From the IMG/VR virus record IMGVR_UViG_3300035698_004036, positions 1-32,970 of that record: a stretch of 32,970 bases of DNA. One strand, 5' to 3'. This DNA comes from a virus. The translations under genes were made by a program, and so were the position numbers. Of the stretch, positions 28,856-32,970 are shown one piece after another (the first letter of the stretch is position 1; the number at the start of each line of letters is the position of its first letter). The notes beneath the pieces are model-generated. The model was not told the origin of the DNA, did not search any database, and saw only the letters and a program-made list of their open reading frames with translations.

Positions 28856-31800
28856 TGCCACTTACATTGAAGGAAAAACTTGAATTAGATTCTCTTGATT
28901 CTGAATTTGGAACGACAAAATCAGAGGACAAAGAATTATTAGAACTTGAGTCTGAATTTGGGAATATAAATAATGATAAAGACCCCGAAAAAGTTATTAA
29001 CATTGCGTCAAAATTAGACCTATCAACACAAGAGGTTGAGGATAACTACGATGAGATGTCGTATATAACCGCTGGCGATGAGCCGGGCGTTGTAAAGAAA
29101 ATCTTTGAGAAATACATACGAGAACCAATAACTGAGCATACTGGACTTTTTGCACCAGATATACATTACAGAGAATCGAGCGATAAGAAGTACAGAGAAG
29201 AAGAAATGCTTAAAACCATTGCTGGCGCAACTGCACACTACGGCGCAAAATATGCTTCCGGTAGGGGATTATATCTTCCAGATTTAGCAGCTAAGTGGAT
29301 TGGCAAAAAATACTTTGACGGTGATACGGTAGCACCTAACACACTTGCCGAACTAGTAGACGAGTTTACAGATTTTCAGCCCACTCCAAAAGAAGAAGAA
29401 GCTGGACAGGTAGTTGGTTTCATTGGCGCGGTTAAAACGCTAACATCTCCAGTAACAGCAATGATTGGTACTATACCAGCAAGAAACGCATTAAAGTTAA
29501 TCTTATCATCTGGAATAATTTTTGCAACTGAAGATACTGCAAAGCAGGTCGTAGAATCTGTAAATACTGGCAAAGAAATAAACTGGGAAGGCGTTCATTT
29601 TAAGGCTGGATTAGGGGTGTTATGGGGAACTGGGCAAGTTGCAGTTTCCGCTGTATTTAGCAAAATGTTTCCACGAATGAAAGAGGTCTATGACGTAGGA
29701 AGCGTGAATGAAAAGGCACAGGTTCGCAAGGACATATCGACAGCCAGAGAGTATTACAAAAAACATGGCGAAATGCCACAAGACTTAATGGAGAAATACG
29801 TCTACGCCAAGTCGTCTCCTAAAGCCTCAAAGACCCCAATAGTTAAAGATTTCGGCAAGAATCCAGTGGTTATCTCTGAAACAGGCAAGTTCATTAAGCC
29901 TACCACCACAGTAGCCACAATCAAACCTAAAGCCACGAAACCCGCAGAGGGCATAGTTACTGCCCCTACAACTCAAAAGGGCTTAGAAGCGAAGCAGGGC
30001 GTTGAGGGGAAGGCCGTTGTAAGTAAAAAAACTGGTATGACAAACCACAAGTCTGCTGGATTCGTAGACCTGACTCCACTATCTAAGGCTGGTATTCAGG
30101 CGAGAACGACTTTAGAGGCTACTGGAAAGTCATTAACGCGATTTACTGGGTTATCCCCCGAAGTTCATCAGACGCTAATAGAGTTTGAAGAAGAAATGAA
30201 AAACATCCCCTACGTTGCAAGGGATATTGCCATAGAGAAGTATGGTAAAATTACACCAAAAGAAGAAAAATTGGTAGAAGATTTTATTGAACTTGGTGAA
30301 AAGACACCAAACCAGTTCAAGGATATGCCAAAAGAATTAAAGAAAATAGCAGATGAAATTATAGAAATAAACCAAGCCGTATCTGGTACATTAAGTGAGA
30401 TTGGATATAACGTAGATTGGCCTAACAGCCAGATAAAATTCCTTGAGAATAAACTTGAGAAACTTGGTGAGTTGGAAGTACCAGATATTGAGCAAGAATT
30501 CGCTATTGGGAAAGCTTTAGAACAATTAGAAAATGTTCGTTATCTCCATCACACCTACAATAAGCAATCGTTTGAGGGCGTAAAGAAAGTAAAACAAGCA
30601 CTAACGCAGAAGATAACAAAACGTCCGTCAGGTTTACTTGGCAGAAAATATCCTACTTATCTTGAGGCTGAACAGCAAGGATTAAAGAGGTCGTCACTTG
30701 CTACGTCTTATGCCGATATGATGGAATCTGTGTCTCGCGCAGTAGAGTCTGATAGGCTTATTAAAGCTATAAATGAAAATCCAAACCTTTCTATGTGGTC
30801 AAAAGAAGCACCGAGCGATTGGGTTACTGTCGATGAAAATATGTTCCCAGCAAGTGTATCACGACATGTAGACGCTAAATCTGGTAAGGTAATAAAGAAG
30901 ACAAGAAAATATCCATTACCACTTGCAGAAGCGTTAAAAGAATTAACTTACACCTCAGACGACCCATCACTTGTGAGAGTGTACGACGAGATAAACTTAG
31001 TTCTAAAGCAGATTGGTTTCTATAACCCACTTATAATGTCAAAGAATGATATGTTCCAGATGTGGCGAGTTGCTGGAATTAAGGGTAGCGTTAAAATGCC
31101 ACAGGCAGTTAAGATATTTGCCGAAAAGGGTGCTGAATATAACAAGTTACGCAAGGGCGGTTTGTTCAATAACGCTGTTAATCATACCGAAACTGCAAAA
31201 GCATTAACAGAACATATGATGATGACAATAAGAGAAACATCAGGCGAAAAGGTTGCAAGAATAGCTGGTGAACACTTAAGATTAAAAACATGGGTAAAAG
31301 ATTTAACTAAATTCAACGAGGTTACAACATGGAATCTTGATCAGATAATTCGCATATCAACATACAAAGCACTTGAAAATTCCAAGATGATGAAGGGTAT
31401 GACAGACTTTGAGAAGATAGAGTTTGCTAATGACGCACTTGTGAACTATGCTAAACTTCCAAAGGCAACAAAGAAGCATTTGAACAGAGTGGTATTTACC
31501 CCGTCTTATCGAGTTGGAAACTTTAGATTCTTATGGGGTCAATTAGCAAAACACCCTTGGCGTTTTAAAGGCCCAATACTCCGTACAGTGGGTTATAAGA
31601 TGTTTATTAAATACGGATTACCCGCAATGGTATCTGCTATTGTGTATTCTAAAGCAAAAGATATGCAGGTAAAAAGTGAAATGGGTTATAAGATTTCAGT
31701 ATATAATCCCGAAACAAATACAGATACAATCTACTCTCTATCTGACCCATTACTTGAGGGTGCAAAAATAACACAAAGACCAGTAAGACAAACAGTTGAG

Positions 31801-32505
31801 AATAACCTTGCGGCATTGCCGGCAGCAGCTTTAAGATATTTCAATGGTCCGAAACGCAGGAGTACAGACGACCCAGTTGGTGAGTTCTTTAAGCTTGGCA
31901 CTCCAATTTATAGAGATATTCAATTATGGAAATCTAAGGATAAGACTACTGCACAAAAAATACTCACACAATTTGCAATAGCTTATGTCTATAAAAGACA
32001 ACACAAAGAGCCAGTAGACGATAACGCTGTTGAGGCTTTATCAAAAGCACTTTCAATATGGACTGATTGGCGTATGCAGGCAGAAGATGTTAAGAGAATG
32101 TATAAAGGTAAGTCTGCTTACTTTGGTGCTGGTGGCGAGTTTGATAGGTTGATTCGTGAGTATAAACTCGAAAATGATGAATTAGAAAATGAAGTTGATA
32201 TGCACATTGAAAAGCTTTTCAGGGCTGGCAAAGACAAAGAAGCAATCGAATATGCAATGAATAGTGATAGATATAAAACCACCGAGGGAATATCTGGCAG
32301 GTATCTCAGGTCGCATGCGCCATTGGCTTATTACTGGAAAGAATTTCCAACGGAAGATAAAGCTAAGTTTATTTTATGGCTGAAAGATAAGGGTTATAAT
32401 GTTGACCTTAAAAATTTAAAAGACGGTAAGGTTTCAGATATGAATAAAGAAATCGAGAAACAACTGTTAAACTTAGAAAAAGCCACTAAGAAAGTATTAG
32501 AATAA
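28855..32505 (+). CDS. internal virion protein D-like (T7 gp16-like)
   Basis: 1216 residues, the giant ejection protein of podoviruses. The start is coupled to the previous stop (TAATG). N-terminal acidic helices, two hydrophobic segments (about 186-235 and 251-268), a Lys/Thr/Pro-rich linker (about 325-385), then long amphipathic helices. The N-terminal lytic transglycosylase domain of T7 gp16 is not seen. Expected to line the ejection channel through the inner membrane and possibly help translocate DNA. The next gene begins immediately after the stop. Confidence 0.7.
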   Translation: MPLTLKEKLELDSLDSEFGTTKSEDKELLELESEFGNINNDKDPEKVINIASKLDLSTQEVEDNYDEMSYITAGDEPGVVKKIFEKYIREPITEHTGLFAPDIHYRESSDKKYREEEMLKTIAGATAHYGAKYASGRGLYLPDLAAKWIGKKYFDGDTVAPNTLAELVDEFTDFQPTPKEEEAGQVVGFIGAVKTLTSPVTAMIGTIPARNALKLILSSGIIFATEDTAKQVVESVNTGKEINWEGVHFKAGLGVLWGTGQVAVSAVFSKMFPRMKEVYDVGSVNEKAQVRKDISTAREYYKKHGEMPQDLMEKYVYAKSSPKASKTPIVKDFGKNPVVISETGKFIKPTTTVATIKPKATKPAEGIVTAPTTQKGLEAKQGVEGKAVVSKKTGMTNHKSAGFVDLTPLSKAGIQARTTLEATGKSLTRFTGLSPEVHQTLIEFEEEMKNIPYVARDIAIEKYGKITPKEEKLVEDFIELGEKTPNQFKDMPKELKKIADEIIEINQAVSGTLSEIGYNVDWPNSQIKFLENKLEKLGELEVPDIEQEFAIGKALEQLENVRYLHHTYNKQSFEGVKKVKQALTQKITKRPSGLLGRKYPTYLEAEQQGLKRSSLATSYADMMESVSRAVESDRLIKAINENPNLSMWSKEAPSDWVTVDENMFPASVSRHVDAKSGKVIKKTRKYPLPLAEALKELTYTSDDPSLVRVYDEINLVLKQIGFYNPLIMSKNDMFQMWRVAGIKGSVKMPQAVKIFAEKGAEYNKLRKGGLFNNAVNHTETAKALTEHMMMTIRETSGEKVARIAGEHLRLKTWVKDLTKFNEVTTWNLDQIIRISTYKALENSKMMKGMTDFEKIEFANDALVNYAKLPKATKKHLNRVVFTPSYRVGNFRFLWGQLAKHPWRFKGPILRTVGYKMFIKYGLPAMVSAIVYSKAKDMQVKSEMGYKISVYNPETNTDTIYSLSDPLLEGAKITQRPVRQTVENNLAALPAAALRYFNGPKRRSTDDPVGEFFKLGTPIYRDIQLWKSKDKTTAQKILTQFAIAYVYKRQHKEPVDDNAVEALSKALSIWTDWRMQAEDVKRMYKGKSAYFGAGGEFDRLIREYKLENDELENEVDMHIEKLFRAGKDKEAIEYAMNSDRYKTTEGISGRYLRSHAPLAYYWKEFPTEDKAKFILWLKDKGYNVDLKNLKDGKVSDMNKEIEKQLLNLEKATKKVLE

Positions 32506-32970
32506 ATGGAAATTAAAGTAATCCCCTCACATTCCGGCTTAACTGATATGCCATCGGCTACTAACACCGACCATGACGGGCGGTATTACTCCGAGGACGA
32601 GATAGACACTTTAATATCAAACCTCATAAATGGCACTACTGCTTTCACTGGTATAGATATTAACGGTGGTACAGTTGATGGTATAACTTCTCTTACAGTA
32701 GCTAATGCTGTTAATATAGGTTTGTATGATTTAACTGCTGGTAATTTTTACACTGAGGCTGGTTATTTCAGAACAAACACAGGTAATTTCTCAACAAACA
32801 CAGGCTATATGAAATCTCCTTCTTTTATTTTTGAGAAGGGAATTTATGATTTAACACTTAACGCATATGCCATTACTTTATCATCAAAGACAGCAACATT
32901 TACTAACCGAAGTGGCGATGTTATGATTACTGGTTCTAACCAAGCGTGGTCTACTTCTGGTACGGTTGGA
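32506..32970 (+). CDS. second tail fibre/spike-type protein, N-terminal part (runs off right edge)
   Basis: 155 codons visible from ATG 32506, directly behind the gp16-like stop. Begins MEIKVIPSHSGLTDMPSATN, then strand repeats: NIGLYDLTAGNFYTEAGYF, RTNTGNFSTNTGY and IYDLTLNAYAITLSSKT. The repeated N-T-G/T-x-G-N-F/Y units suggest a triple-stranded beta fibre. Likely a receptor-binding or fibre subunit; the C-terminus is missing. Confidence 0.6.
   Translation, partial: MEIKVIPSHSGLTDMPSATNTDHDGRYYSEDEIDTLISNLINGTTAFTGIDINGGTVDGITSLTVANAVNIGLYDLTAGNFYTEAGYFRTNTGNFSTNTGYMKSPSFIFEKGIYDLTLNAYAITLSSKTATFTNRSGDVMITGSNQAWSTSGTVG

Noticed and set aside
1-32970. phage-type (T7 RNA polymerase) promoters
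   Set aside because: No repeated 17-23 nt promoter consensus was noticed ahead of the late genes and no phage RNA polymerase gene is in the window; a systematic motif search was not possible.

Overview
The window is a 33 kb piece of a tailed double-stranded DNA phage with podovirus (T7-like) virion architecture. The evidence is a head-to-tail connector portal, two tail tubular proteins (T7 gp11 and gp12 types), a block of internal virion proteins ordered as in T7 gp13-gp16, and a pectate-lyase-type tailspike. No sheath, tape measure or baseplate genes are seen, and no host gene, integrase or phage RNA polymerase. The sequence is moderately A+T rich. It has sigma70-type promoters and strong AGGAGG-type ribosome binding sites, so the host is a bacterium, but its identity cannot be read from the window. 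The phage may belong to a little-described environmental lineage.

Layout. Positions 1-8500 are mostly leftward small genes. They include a recombination set (SSB, a NinB-like protein, a Rad52-type annealing protein), several zinc-binding micro-proteins, a secreted lysozyme-like enzyme beside a one-span membrane protein, and many orphans. A roughly 600 nt gene-free block at 4637-5235 is packed with inverted repeats and looks like a large structured non-coding RNA on the minus strand. Two good minus-strand promoters (6402-6430 and 8475-8503) feed the leftward genes. A short rightward unit (6774-7064) with its own promoters sits between them and ends at a bidirectional terminator (7131-7162). 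From 8575 everything is rightward: small genes, a tRNA-like gene, terminase small subunit, more zinc-binding micro-proteins, terminase large subunit (GpA-like), portal, a Bbp19-like protein, scaffold, major capsid protein and a second head protein, closed by a terminator at 17835-17861. An endonuclease VII-type HNH gene follows. Then come paralogous beta-rich virion proteins, the tail tubes, the tailspike, GNAT-like proteins, internal virion proteins, and a second fibre gene that runs off the right edge.

How the parts work together. The leftward block supplies DNA replication/recombination and lysis functions. The rightward block packages DNA, builds the head, and makes the tail and ejection machinery. 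The most unusual items are the large structured RNA candidate with two tandem long hairpins (4896-5045), a capsid-gene leader that can pair with its own ribosome binding site (15938-16055), a clear 125-codon gene with no ATG/GTG/TTG start but a perfect Shine-Dalgarno before ATC (20496), and repeated initiation leaders in front of the small genes. Function calls rest on recognising family motifs by eye; no database search was run.
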